From JAAYAY01 sp964429355 (GTDB lineage Bacteria > Planctomycetota > Planctomycetia > Pirellulales > Thermoguttaceae): 43,501 bases of DNA. Under the pieces are notes generated by a model, which had not been told where the DNA came from, searched no databases, and was given only the letters and a program-made list of their open reading frames with translations. Positions 25,102 to 34,600 of this stretch are shown here, one piece after another. The translations under genes were made by a program, and so were the position numbers. The stretch lies in NCBI GenBank assembly GCA_964429355.1, contig CAYSCH010000025.1, positions 1 through 43,501 on the forward strand. Direction: 5' to 3'. Positions within the stretch are counted from its first letter, which is position 1. The number at the start of each line of letters is the position of its first letter.

Positions 25102-28100
25102 ATGGGGAGATGTCCGCCACGGGCGTTGTCTGTCGTTCTTGCGCTGGGGGTATCGCTGCTCGGGGATTTCTCGCGATGCCAGGCCGGCGAGCCCACCGAG
25201 GTTGATTTCGCCCGTCAGATTCGCCCGATCCTCAGCAACCGCTGTTTCGTCTGCCATGGCCCCGACGAAGGCACTCGCGAGGCGGATCTTCGACTCGACC
25301 TCAAAGAAGCCGTACTGGCCGATCGGGGTGGTTACAGCCCCATCGTGCCCGGCAAGCCCGACGAGAGCGAGCTGCTGGCGAGAATCTCCGCCGAGGACGA
25401 GGATATGCGGATGCCCCCATCGGGCAAGGAACCGCTGGCCGAAAGCGAGATTGCCCTCATCCGTCGCTGGATCGAGGCTGGCGCAGCCTGGGAGACCCAC
25501 TGGGCGTTCGTCAAACCCGAAAGCCCCCCGGTTCCCACTCCAAAACAGGCCGATTGGGCAAACAACCCCATCGACCATTTCGTGCTGGCCCGCCTCGAAC
25601 AACAGGGACTCACCCCCAAGCCCGAGGCCGACAAGCCGACGTTGCTTCGCCGCGTGACGTTCGATCTGACGGGCCTGCCGCCAACGAGCGCCGAGGTGGA
25701 TGCCTTCCTGGCCGACCCGTCGCCGCAGGCCTATGAGAAGGTCGTTGATCGCCTGCTCGCTTCTCCCCACTACGGCGAACATGCCGCCCGCTACTGGCTC
25801 GACGCAGCTCGCTACGGCGACACCCACGGCCTCCATCTCGACAACGAACGATCCATGTGGCTCTACCGTGACTGGGTCATCAAGGCACTGAACGACAACA
25901 AGCCCTTCGATCAATTCACCATTGAACAGATCGCCGGCGATCTCCTACCCGAGCCGACTCTAGAACAACGGATTGCCAGCGGCTTCAATCGCTGCAATGT
26001 GACGACCAGCGAAGGAGGTGCGATCGACGAGGAGTTCCTGATGCGCTACGCCGTCGACCGAGTTGAAACGACCGGCACGATCTGGCTGGGCCTGACGGTG
26101 GGATGTGCCGCTTGCCACGACCACAAGTTCGATCCCATCTCCCAGAAGGAGTTCTACCAGCTTTACGCCTTCTTCAACAGCACGGCCGAAAAACCCATGG
26201 ACGGTAACGCCTTGCTCCCGGCTCCCATCGCCAAGGTGCCCAGTTCCCAACAGGCCGAGCAACAGCAGAGGCTTGCGGCGCAGATCGCGGCCGTCGAAGC
26301 CGAGATCCGCGAGGCCTTGGCCAGCCTCCAGTACCAGGATCCGCTCAAGGAGGCAAGCCCCGAATCGCTCCAGCCGCAGGACTTCGTCTGGATCGATGAA
26401 GCATTGCCTTGCGGCGCCAAACCGCAGGGGGACGGGCCGAACCCCTTTCAACTGGTCTCCTTGTCCGAACGCCCGGTTCACCAGGGTCAGAAGGTATCGA
26501 CCAGAACGGCCGACGGCCTGAGTCAACATTTCTTCACCGAAGCCAGGCCCGAACTCGTGATCGGTCAGAACGACGTGTTGTTTGCCCATGTCTGGCTCGA
26601 TTCTGAGAACCCACCCCGCGAGATCATGCTCCAGTGGAACGACGGCTCTTGGGAACATCGGGCCTTCTGGGGTGACGACGCCATCCAGTGGGGTGCATCG
26701 GGTACGCCCAGCCGCCTGCGAATCGGAGATCTGCCCGAACCGGGCAAGTGGGTGCGACTCGAAGTCCCGGCCGACAAGATCGGCCTGAACCCAGGAGCGA
26801 AGGTGAACGGCTGGGCCTTCACCCAGTTCGCCGGCACGGTCTCCTGGGACACTGCCGGTATTCACACAAGAACCCCCCAGGCAGGCCAGGGATACCCGTC
26901 GCAGCGAATGTGGGAATTGGCGGTCGGCCAGGGGGAGTCGCTTCCTGCATCGATTCAGGCGGCGCTCAAGAAAGATGCCCAGTCTCGTGACGAAGGCGAG
27001 CAGAAACAGCTCCGCGAGTACTTCCTGGAGAATGTCTTCGACGATACCCGGAAGACCTTTCAACCCCTGCATGCCCGGCGCGAAGATCTGATGAAGAAGG
27101 CGGAAGTTCTCGACAAGGAGATTCCTGCGACCCTCGTCTCCGAGGAGCTCGCAGAACCCCGCCCGGCGTTTGTGATGAAACGCGGGCAATATGATCAGCC
27201 GGGCGAACCGGTCACTCGCGGTGTACCCGCTGTTCTGCCCCCTTTGCCCGCCGACGCCCCCAAGAACCGCTTGGGACTTGCCCGGTGGCTCGTTGACGAA
27301 AACAACCCGCTCCCGGCGAGGGTCACGGTGAACCGTTTCTGGCAGCAGTATTTCGGTGTCGGGCTGGTGAAAACAAGCGAGGATTTCGGCTCACAGGGGG
27401 AGCAGCCGCCCCATCCGGAGCTTCTCGACTGGCTCGCGGTCGAGTTCCAGCGGAGCGGCTGGGATGTGAAACGGTTGCAGCGGACGATCGTCACCTCGGC
27501 CACCTATCGCCAATCTTCCAAGGCGACCCCCGACCAGTACGCTGCCGACCCGGAAAACCGCCTGTTCGCACGTGGCCCCCGCTTCCGGCTCGACGCGGAA
27601 ACCGTTCGCGACAACGCCCTCTTCGTCAGCGGACTACTCGTCGACCGCATCGGTGGTCCCAGCGTCAAACCCTATCAACCCCCGGGAATCTGGGAAGCGG
27701 TGGGCTACACGACAAGCAATACCGCCCGATTCACCCAGGATCATGGCGAGGCTCTCTATCGCCGGAGCCTGTACACGTTCTGGAAGCGGACCGCTCCGCC
27801 GCCGGCGCTTCAACTTTTCGACGCTCCCACCCGCGAAACCTGCACCGTCCGCCGCTCCCGTACCAACAGCCCGTTGGCGGCCCTCGCCCTGCTCAACGAC
27901 GTGCAGTTCTTTGAGGCCGCCCGTGGCCTGGCGCAGCGTACGATGATCGAGGCCGGCGCAAACGTGCAGGACCGGGCAGCCTATGCCTTTCGCCTCGTGA
28001 CCGCCCGGCCGCCGACCGAAGAGGAACTCGCCGTTCTCGTCCGGCAATACGAAGCCCAACGGACCGGTTATTGCCAGGACCTCGAGTCGGCCAGGCAAGT

Positions 28101-28215
28101 GATTGCCGTCGGCGAGTCACCACCGCCCGAAGGGCTGGAACCGGCCGAGCTGGCCGCCTGGACCCTCGTGGCCAACTGCCTCCTCAATCTCGACGAAACC
28201 ATCACCAAGAACTGA
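25102..28215 (+). CDS. Planctomycete cytochrome c-like/DUF1549/DUF1553 protein
   Basis: A 1037-aa exported protein with the classic planctomycete order: signal peptide (residues 8-28), a cytochrome c-like domain with heme motif CFVCH (48-52), DUF1549 (about 150-360, with DHFVLARLEQQGL, LTGLPPTSAEVDAFL and YWLDAARYGDTHG), a central beta-rich insert (about 450-600), and C-terminal DUF1553 (about 720-1000, with LARWLVDENNPLPARVTVNR). A second CAACHDHKFDP motif lies near 335. The function is not established; co-occurrence with DUF1501 suggests a shared, possibly redox-linked, role in sugar or glycan use. ATG 25102 follows GGAGGAGG and begins the signal peptide; the frame extends back to 24991. 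The DUF1501 gene starts 9 bases after its stop. Confidence 0.93.
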   Translation: MGRCPPRALSVVLALGVSLLGDFSRCQAGEPTEVDFARQIRPILSNRCFVCHGPDEGTREADLRLDLKEAVLADRGGYSPIVPGKPDESELLARISAEDEDMRMPPSGKEPLAESEIALIRRWIEAGAAWETHWAFVKPESPPVPTPKQADWANNPIDHFVLARLEQQGLTPKPEADKPTLLRRVTFDLTGLPPTSAEVDAFLADPSPQAYEKVVDRLLASPHYGEHAARYWLDAARYGDTHGLHLDNERSMWLYRDWVIKALNDNKPFDQFTIEQIAGDLLPEPTLEQRIASGFNRCNVTTSEGGAIDEEFLMRYAVDRVETTGTIWLGLTVGCAACHDHKFDPISQKEFYQLYAFFNSTAEKPMDGNALLPAPIAKVPSSQQAEQQQRLAAQIAAVEAEIREALASLQYQDPLKEASPESLQPQDFVWIDEALPCGAKPQGDGPNPFQLVSLSERPVHQGQKVSTRTADGLSQHFFTEARPELVIGQNDVLFAHVWLDSENPPREIMLQWNDGSWEHRAFWGDDAIQWGASGTPSRLRIGDLPEPGKWVRLEVPADKIGLNPGAKVNGWAFTQFAGTVSWDTAGIHTRTPQAGQGYPSQRMWELAVGQGESLPASIQAALKKDAQSRDEGEQKQLREYFLENVFDDTRKTFQPLHARREDLMKKAEVLDKEIPATLVSEELAEPRPAFVMKRGQYDQPGEPVTRGVPAVLPPLPADAPKNRLGLARWLVDENNPLPARVTVNRFWQQYFGVGLVKTSEDFGSQGEQPPHPELLDWLAVEFQRSGWDVKRLQRTIVTSATYRQSSKATPDQYAADPENRLFARGPRFRLDAETVRDNALFVSGLLVDRIGGPSVKPYQPPGIWEAVGYTTSNTARFTQDHGEALYRRSLYTFWKRTAPPPALQLFDAPTRETCTVRRSRTNSPLAALALLNDVQFFEAARGLAQRTMIEAGANVQDRAAYAFRLVTARPPTEEELAVLVRQYEAQRTGYCQDLESARQVIAVGESPPPEGLEPAELAAWTLVANCLLNLDETITKN

Positions 28216-28224
28216 GTCCCGAAC

Positions 28225-29682
28225 ATGGATCCACGACGGGAACACCAACTGCTGGAAACGCGCCGCCAGTTCTTCGCACGCAGTGCCCATGGAGTCGGGG
28301 CCGTGGCCCTCGCCTCCCTGCTCAATCCCCGCCTGTTTGCCGAGGACCAGATGCCCCAGGTCGACGGCGTTTTGAAACAGGTCCACCACAAACCCACCGC
28401 CAAACGGATCATCTACCTGTTCATGTCGGGCGCACCCTCTCAACTGGAAACCTTCGACTACAAGCCCAAGATGGGCGACATGTTCGACCTGGATCTGCCC
28501 GATTCGATCCGCATGGGCCAGCGGATCACGACCATGACCTCGGGCCAGGCACGATTTCCGATTGCGCCCTCGATGTTCAAATTCGACCAGTACGGGCAGG
28601 CCGGTGCGTGGGTCAGCGAACTGCTGCCGGAGACGGCCAAGATCGTTGACGACCTGGCAATCATCAAAACGGTCCACACCGAGGCGATCAACCACGACCC
28701 GGCGATCACCTACATCCAGACCGGCAGCCAGCTCCCCGGTCGTCCGAGTATGGGGGCGTGGCTCTCCTACGGGCTGGGCTCGGAAAACAAGGACCTCCCG
28801 GCCTTCGTAGTGCTTCATTCGAGTTGGAGCGCCAAACGTGACGCCCAGGCCCTCTACTCTCGCCTTTGGGGCAGCGGCTGGCTGCCGTCTCGTCACCAGG
28901 GTGTTTCGCTCCGGTCCAGCGGCGATCCAGTGCTCTACCTTTCCAATCCCGACGGCGTAAACGCCCAAGGACGGCGCCACACGCTTGACGCTGTGGCCGA
29001 GCTGAACCAGATGCAATACCAGGAGTTCGGCGACCCGGAGATCTCTGCCCGGATCGCCCAGTACGAGATGGCCTACCGGATGCAGACGTCCGTGCCCGAA
29101 TTGATGGATTTCTCCGGCGAGTCGAAGGAGACACTCGCGCTTTACGGGCCGAACGTGGAGAAACCCGGCACGTTTGCGGCCAACTGTCTCCTGGCCCGCC
29201 GGCTTGCCGAACGCGACGTCCGCTTCGTCCAGGTCTTCATCCGCGGCTGGGATCAGCACGGGAACCTCCCCAGCGACATCCGCCTTCAGTGCGGCGACAT
29301 CGACGGGCCCTGCTACGGGCTGATCACCGATCTGAAGCAGCGCGGCCTGCTCGACGATACGCTGGTGGTCTGGGGCGGTGAATTCGGCCGCACGATCTAC
29401 TGCCAGGGGACCCTGACCAAAACCGACTACGGTCGCGATCATCATCCGCGCTGCTTCACCGTCTGGATGGCCGGCGGCGGGGTCAAGCCCGGCATCGTCT
29501 ACGGCGAAACGGATGACTTCAGCTACAACATCGTCGACAGCCCCGTCCACATCCACGATCTGAACGCAACCATCCTCCATTGCCTCGGCGTAGATCACGA
29601 GCGCCTGACCTACCGCTTCCAGGGCCGTGATTTCCGCCTCACCGACGTGCACGGCACCGTCGTCCACGACCTCCTGGTATGA
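28225..29682 (+). CDS. Tat-exported DUF1501 family protein
   Basis: A 485-aa protein of DUF1501, a branch of the alkaline phosphatase/sulfatase-like superfamily. Residues 10-30 form a twin-arginine leader (TRRQFFARSAHGVGAVAL). Family motifs follow: RIIYLFMSGAPSQLETFDYKP, IIKTVHTEAINHDPAITYIQTG, VWGGEFGRTIYCQG and GRDHHPRCFTVWMAGGGVKPG, the last with the metal-binding His pair near the C-terminus. Biochemical activity of the family is unproven; metal-dependent hydrolysis is inferred from the fold. It starts 9 bases after the DUF1553 gene without its own clear ribosome site, so it is probably translationally coupled to that gene. Confidence 0.93.
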   Translation: MDPRREHQLLETRRQFFARSAHGVGAVALASLLNPRLFAEDQMPQVDGVLKQVHHKPTAKRIIYLFMSGAPSQLETFDYKPKMGDMFDLDLPDSIRMGQRITTMTSGQARFPIAPSMFKFDQYGQAGAWVSELLPETAKIVDDLAIIKTVHTEAINHDPAITYIQTGSQLPGRPSMGAWLSYGLGSENKDLPAFVVLHSSWSAKRDAQALYSRLWGSGWLPSRHQGVSLRSSGDPVLYLSNPDGVNAQGRRHTLDAVAELNQMQYQEFGDPEISARIAQYEMAYRMQTSVPELMDFSGESKETLALYGPNVEKPGTFAANCLLARRLAERDVRFVQVFIRGWDQHGNLPSDIRLQCGDIDGPCYGLITDLKQRGLLDDTLVVWGGEFGRTIYCQGTLTKTDYGRDHHPRCFTVWMAGGGVKPGIVYGETDDFSYNIVDSPVHIHDLNATILHCLGVDHERLTYRFQGRDFRLTDVHGTVVHDLLV

Positions 29683-29833
29683 CCCAGGTTGGAGGTCAGG
29701 CTCTGGTCGGCGCGATAGCCGCCACGCTCCGCCGCGATGAACGCTTCCGTGGCGCAGTGGCGAGGAGTTCAGGGAGCGAAAGCGGAATCTGCCAGGCTGA
29801 GTGGTCGCGACGTCTGAGAGTTTCCACTGGCCG

Positions 29834-30727
29834 TCACGGCTTCAGATGCTCGTCGAAGAACGCCCACATGGCATTCATCGCCTTCTGCTGATTGTCTCCT
29901 CCAAAACCGTGCCCTTGCCCCTCGAACACCATCAACGTGTGGGAAGCTCCGACCGCCTTCATTTTCTCATCGAGTCTCCTGGCCTGCTCGATGGGCACCA
30001 GGTCGTCGTGATCTCCGTGAAGTGTCAGGACAGGCGGGTCATCTTCACTGACGTAGGTGATGGGGCTGGCAGTTCTGTACTGTTCGGCAACTTCGGCAGG
30101 GGTCCCCCCCATGAACAACCGGAATATCCAGGCTACGGAGCTCTTTTCATGGCAGAACGCCATGTCGGTTGGGCCGAAGACGTTCACAACGGCTTGCACG
30201 CGGCTCGATTGCTCGGGATTCCCGCTGTCTCCCTCCAGATTGGCCGCAGGATCCGTCAGGCCGACCAGCAATGACAGATGACCACCTGCGGAACCGCCCG
30301 TCACTCCGATCCGGTCAGGATTGACACTGTACTTGTTGGCATTTGCACGCAGCCAGCGGATAGCCGCCTTGGCATCGTGGATCTGGGCTGGGAAATTCGG
30401 GGCGGCTGTGGTCGTTTCCTTCTTCGATTCATCGAACTGCATCAGCCGGTAGCTGATGGTTGCCGCAACGTAACCTCTCCTGGCTGCTTCTTCGATTTGT
30501 CCACGGTAACTCTGCCGACTCCCCTGCGACCAGCCGCCGCCGTGAATGAACACAATCGCCGGAAACGGCCCGTCGCCTTCAGGGCGAGCCAGATCCAGTT
30601 TCAATTCCGTTTCGCCTGCCTTTCCGTAGATGACGTTCTCTTCAACGGCAACTTCGGCACACCGGGCGAGATCGCATGCCAGAAGAAGCAGAACGGGGGT
30701 TGTTAAAATGGCAGCCAAGTGTCTCAT
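29834..30727 (-). CDS. Exported alpha/beta-hydrolase esterase
   Basis: A 297-aa carboxylesterase of the hormone-sensitive-lipase/BD-FAE type. The oxyanion motif HGGGW is at residues 62-66, the nucleophile Ser146 in GVTGGSAGGH, the acid in LTLHGDHDDLVP near 240 and the His in FEGQGHGFGG near 277, so the triad is complete. The N-terminus MRHLAAILTTPVLLLLACD has a possible lipobox (LLAC18), making it a candidate lipoprotein; otherwise it is Sec-exported. It may remove acetyl groups from plant or algal polysaccharides, which fits its neighbours but is not shown. It converges on the DUF1501 gene with 151 bases between, in which no clear terminator was seen. Confidence 0.92.
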   Translation of the reverse strand: MRHLAAILTTPVLLLLACDLARCAEVAVEENVIYGKAGETELKLDLARPEGDGPFPAIVFIHGGGWSQGSRQSYRGQIEEAARRGYVAATISYRLMQFDESKKETTTAAPNFPAQIHDAKAAIRWLRANANKYSVNPDRIGVTGGSAGGHLSLLVGLTDPAANLEGDSGNPEQSSRVQAVVNVFGPTDMAFCHEKSSVAWIFRLFMGGTPAEVAEQYRTASPITYVSEDDPPVLTLHGDHDDLVPIEQARRLDEKMKAVGASHTLMVFEGQGHGFGGDNQQKAMNAMWAFFDEHLKP

Positions 30728-30940
30728 CGCGTTCGCTCCTGACGGTTCTCAAGGGTGATCCTGCATGCATGGCGGGTTTGCTGCTCGGTGCCTCCGAGAC
30801 TTTCTCGATTCTACTGCCACTTGCAGGGAAACGATAGAACGCAGCCCGTCTGGCCAGACACTTGTCGGAAGGCCATGCGGTCACTCGACACGGCACCTCT
30901 GGAGTGGTTCAGACAACTGGACGAAGCATGACCCCAAAGT

Positions 30941-31002
30941 CCTGAATGGTCTTACGTGATTCCCAGAGGAAATTGCGGCAAGGCGATTAGGAACTCGATG
31001 GG
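30941..31002 (+). repeat. Dispersed repeat, copy A, at 5' edge of reverse-transcriptase relic
   Basis: A 62-base segment matching the - strand at 23822-23884 at about 52 positions. It covers the region immediately before and including the ATG (30998) of the RT fragment, which suggests it belongs to the 5' part of a mobile intron or its target rather than to a host gene. Confidence 0.75.
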
Positions 31003-31270
31003 ATTCACCTCCCTGGCCTATCTGATGGACATTGACTGGCTGTGTGGGGCCTTCTACCGTACGCGCAAAGATGGCGCGCCGGGTGTGGACGGGCAAACCT
31101 GGGACCAGTACGCAGAAAACCTGGAGGCGAACCTCCAGTCGCTGCTGGACCGGGCCAAGTCCGGCACGTACCGAGCGCCGCCGGTGCGACGGGTGTACAT
31201 CCCCAAGGCGGGCTCGACTACCGAGCTTCGCCCGATCGGAATTCCCACGCTGGAGGATAAAGTGCTCCAG
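30998..31270 (+). pseudogene. Truncated group II intron-type reverse transcriptase (N-terminal fragment)
   Basis: About 91 codons of a group II intron-encoded reverse transcriptase N-terminus: FTSLAYLMDIDWLCGAF, KDGAPGVDGQTWDQYAENL, YRAPPVRRVYIPKAG and LRPIGIPTLEDKVLQ. Intact relatives continue with a conserved RAV stretch, the YADD catalytic core and a maturase domain, over 400 residues in all; none of that is present. After Gln at 31268-31270 the sequence switches to palindromic dispersed repeats that stay open to 31702 but encode no protein-like sequence. No intron RNA domain V/VI was recognised nearby. It is a dead remnant, broken exactly where the first repeat begins. Confidence 0.8.
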
Positions 31271-31273
31271 CAT

Positions 31274-31310
31274 GCGCCATTTCTTTGGCCGAAGGCCATA
31301 TTCACCCGCC
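31274..31310 (+). repeat. 37-bp palindrome-bearing repeat, copy 1
   Basis: Identical over 37 bases to 31451-31487. The core TGGCCGAAGGCCA folds as a TGGCC/GGCCA hairpin with loop GAA. It starts 3 bases after the RT homology ends. Confidence 0.85.
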
Positions 31311-31392
31311 ATCCCAGCCAACCGAACCTCACCCTGCCGCCACTCCAGCACGCCCGCCCGAAGATCTCGCGCCGTGCACCCCTAAAACCACC

Positions 31393-31414
31393 TTGGCCGA
31401 AGGCCATCCTCACC
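31393..31414 (+). repeat. Partial copy of the palindrome-bearing repeat
   Basis: 22 bases carrying the same TGGCCGAAGGCCA core and CTCACC after it, with a two-base change from the full copies. It is followed by a second perfect hairpin, CCTGGGGC (31419-31426) with GCCCCAGG (31431-31438). Confidence 0.75.
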
Positions 31415-31450
31415 GTAGCCTGGGGCACCCGCCCCAGGAATCCCCAGCGG

Positions 31451-31487
31451 GCGCCATTTCTTTGGCCGAAGGCCATATTCACCCGCC
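31451..31487 (+). repeat. 37-bp palindrome-bearing repeat, copy 2
   Basis: Identical to copy 1 over all 37 bases, 177 bases downstream. The segment from the partial copy through this copy resembles short interspersed palindromic sequences I associate with planctomycete genomes; that resemblance is from memory, not a search. Confidence 0.85.
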
Positions 31488-31694
31488 TGCCACCACAACC
31501 GATTCCCTTCGGCTCTCCTCCGTCTTCGCCGGTCCGTTTCAAGTGGCGCAGCCCCTCGCGAACCTGCTTCCACTGCCTGCTCACCCGCAAAGAGGCCGCC
31601 ATTGGGCTTGCCCGATGGAAGCCACGATTGACGGCTAAGAGTGGGGACTCCTTGCTTGTCTGCCCCGCCGCACTGCTTGCAGCAAACCTGATCC

Positions 31695-34600
31695 TTAATT
31701 AGCCCGTTCGGCTGCCGGTTGTGGCCGAAGCCCAGTAAGAAAGGCCTCAACGGCTACCTGCGCTCGCTGCGTCTGCAGGACGATCAAACACCGGGAAGTT
31801 TCATCCAATATAACCACGCCCTTTCCACCGTCCGATTCCCACGTACCCGCAGCGATTTCCCCCCGCAACCGATCGATCAACGCCGCCGCATTTTGTCCGG
31901 CGTCCAGAAGATCGCCAATCGGGTAGAACTCTCGCTCGAAATGGGCATCCGCCGCCGCGCGAGTCGTCACTTCGATAGTCCGCTCCGCCGACGCCCGGAA
32001 GTCCAGCCCCAACGGATCGAGCATCTGGCCGAGGGCACCTTCCAGAGGAACCTGCGAAACGGTAAGCACTGCCGGGAGACTCGGTAGTTTCTGCTCCTCC
32101 GCCAAGGCCAGCCAGTTCACCCCAATCCGAGCCTCGCAGGCCTGGTCCACCTCCTGCAACACCCGTCGAATTGCCGTCGGCTGAAAGAAGTTGAGGGTGA
32201 CCGGCTGCCGAAGGCACTCCGCCGCCCGGGCCCGCCGTGTCGCCAGGTCAAAACTCTCGGCCGGTCGTCCACTCCGTGGCGAAAGCCCCCGCGCAACCCG
32301 CAGCCGCTCGCAGAACACCAGGATTTCCAGATGAACCGGTTCCGATTGCGTAATCTCCAGCACGCCCGCGTTTTCGTGAATCTTGCCCTGGCCCCCATGG
32401 GCCTCCCACGTCTCCGGAGCAATCAATCGCGAAATCCAGGTCGCCAGTTCCGCTGCAGGCGGTCCCCCCGCCGAGACCAGGTCCGTTACCGAATATCGAA
32501 CCGCTCGCGAGGCGTCTGAGGCCTGGCCGGCCCCCGTTACCCACAACTGATTGCCGCGCACGACGGGTTTCAAACCGCAGGAGGCCAGAACCGAGTCGAG
32601 GGCCTGTCCCACCGTCGTCTTCGTCACTCGCATGTTCACGGGTCGGTCGAGCAATATCCCCAGGGCAGACATCGTGTCGAGGTCAAAAGTGACCGTGAGC
32701 GATCCAAGATCCTCAATCGACTGAATCGCCTGCTGGAGTGGCACATCGGTGATCGCGATGCCAAGGAGCGGCATCTGCAAACGTTGCGCAATGTCGATGG
32801 TGGTCTGTTCCGCGGTTTTCTCCGCAGCCGTCTCGGTGGTGTCGACCGCGGGCGAGGGCACCGGCTCGGCAACAGCCGCAGCCTTCTCGGGGGGAACTGG
32901 AGCCGGAATCGCGGGCTCCCCCGGGATCGGTGGATCCATCTTCGCAGGCGATGGCACCATCTCGTCTGCGACCGCCTCGGCTGCAGGCGCTGGTTCAACT
33001 CGCACGACATCGCCGGCCGTCGGCCTGGCCACAGGCGGTTCGCCGCCCGCAGCGGTTGCCAGTTGCTCCAGAACCGTGGGATCGATCTTGGCCGACAAGA
33101 ACCGTGCCGATCCGTCTGCCATCCCAGCGTACATGCCTCCGGGCTGGCCGCTACCGAACCCGTCAGGGCCGTTGATGTAGGGTTTCTCAGCAAAGCCGCG
33201 TACGGTGGCCGAGCCTCCCGAGGCCCAGGAACCGAGCTTTCCACTCACCCCCACAGTCGCGATCGTGTTGCTCGCACCGTCCGGAACATCCGTCAATCGG
33301 CGGCTTTCTCGGTGCCCAAAAATCCCGGCACGCGGATCGGTGCGGGGCAGATCGGCCGCGTCGGCACCGATCCCCGCAACTCCCACATAGTGAGTGACTG
33401 GAAACCCGGACGGAGTCGCGCGATCGGCAACGGCCGGATTCTGTACGGCATCCAGGGTCCGCGATGTTACCGGCCGGTTCTTCGGGCTATCCCACGAGTA
33501 GCTCGTGTTCAGATCCTCCGCCCATGCCTCGTGGCCCAGATAGGGCAGCATCGCCGTGATCCAACTCAATACCTTCTCGGGCGGCAAGGGCCCGCTGCTG
33601 ATCGCACCCGCGGGCGCCTTCTGTTTCGCCTGTTCGTACCCGGACAACGCGCCGTACACACCGCCTTGAAGCTTGCTGTCGATGACTCCTGCCGCGCGGT
33701 ACCAGTCGGCATCGATCGCCCCTCGGCTATCGGCCGCCGCGGCCGTCCAGGCCGGCGAGTTGTTGCCGCAATCCACACGCAACCAGACGCATCGACTGGC
33801 TACTTCCACGTGCGCGCTGGCCAGGGCCGCCGACGCTCCGTTGAGTGCCGCACGATATGGGCCGACTGCTGCGGCCGATATCTCGCCAGCCTGAGCCGAG
33901 GACTCCAGACTATCGAGCCGAGCCGAAAGCACGGTCTTTGCCTGCGGAATCCACTGATCCACGGCCACTCGCACTTTTTCGGCAACCGTGTCGCCGTCAC
34001 ACAAAAGCCCTAACTCGGCCAGCGCCAAGTCGGCACGGTCAAAGTTGAACGACAGGGCCGTTGGCAGACTCCAGATCAAACGCCAGGTATCACGCCCCTC
34101 AGGCCAAACGTCGAGCCAATCTCCCGGACTGGGCCACCCGGCTTGTGCCGCCGCGTGGAGATCGAGCGCCAGGAAAAAATCGGCATCCCCCGGCGCAACG
34201 GCCAGCAATGGTCGGAGAAGCCCCAAATCTGCAGCCTCGTCGCCCCGTTGGGTCAACTTCCGCAGAAGTGTCTCTTCCCCCGTCACGATGGTCCGCTCAT
34301 CCAGGATGGCGAATGCCCGCTTCCAGGTGGGCCGATCCAATTGCCGAAGCTCAATCTCCGCGGCNNNNNNNNNNAGCGGAGTGCCCGCCGCACGCATATG
34401 CCCAGCGTTTTGGCCTTGGGCCAGGGTGATCACCACGATTCCCTTCTGCGACCACTCCGACAGATCAGACGAAGCCCAGTCCAATCTTTCAACTGCATTG
34501 GGCTTCAGGCCGAACCCCGGAAACAACTCCTCCATGATGGCCCGCTCCAGGGGAGGGGCCGTCTTGAAAAGTGCAGCCAATTGTCCGGCGGCGTTGCTGT

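Noticed and set aside
28117..29667. Long - strand open frame (516 codons)
   Set aside because: Antisense to the DUF1501 gene, whose family motifs are unmistakable.
30998..31270. Retron or diversity-generating retroelement
   Set aside because: The RT core with YADD, an msr/msd-like region, template/variable repeats and accessory genes are all absent; the N-terminal sequence fits a group II intron RT.
31274..31487. CRISPR array
   Set aside because: The repeats are few, unevenly spaced (about 119 and 58 bases), one is partial, and no cas gene is present.
30956..31702. Apparent intact 248-codon gene starting at GTG 30956
   Set aside because: Only the first part is reverse transcriptase; the rest reads through palindromic repeats and is not protein-like, so it is a pseudogene plus repeats.
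32784..34013. Long + strand open frame (409 codons)
   Set aside because: Antisense to the giant fusion gene; Arg/Gly-rich and without domains.
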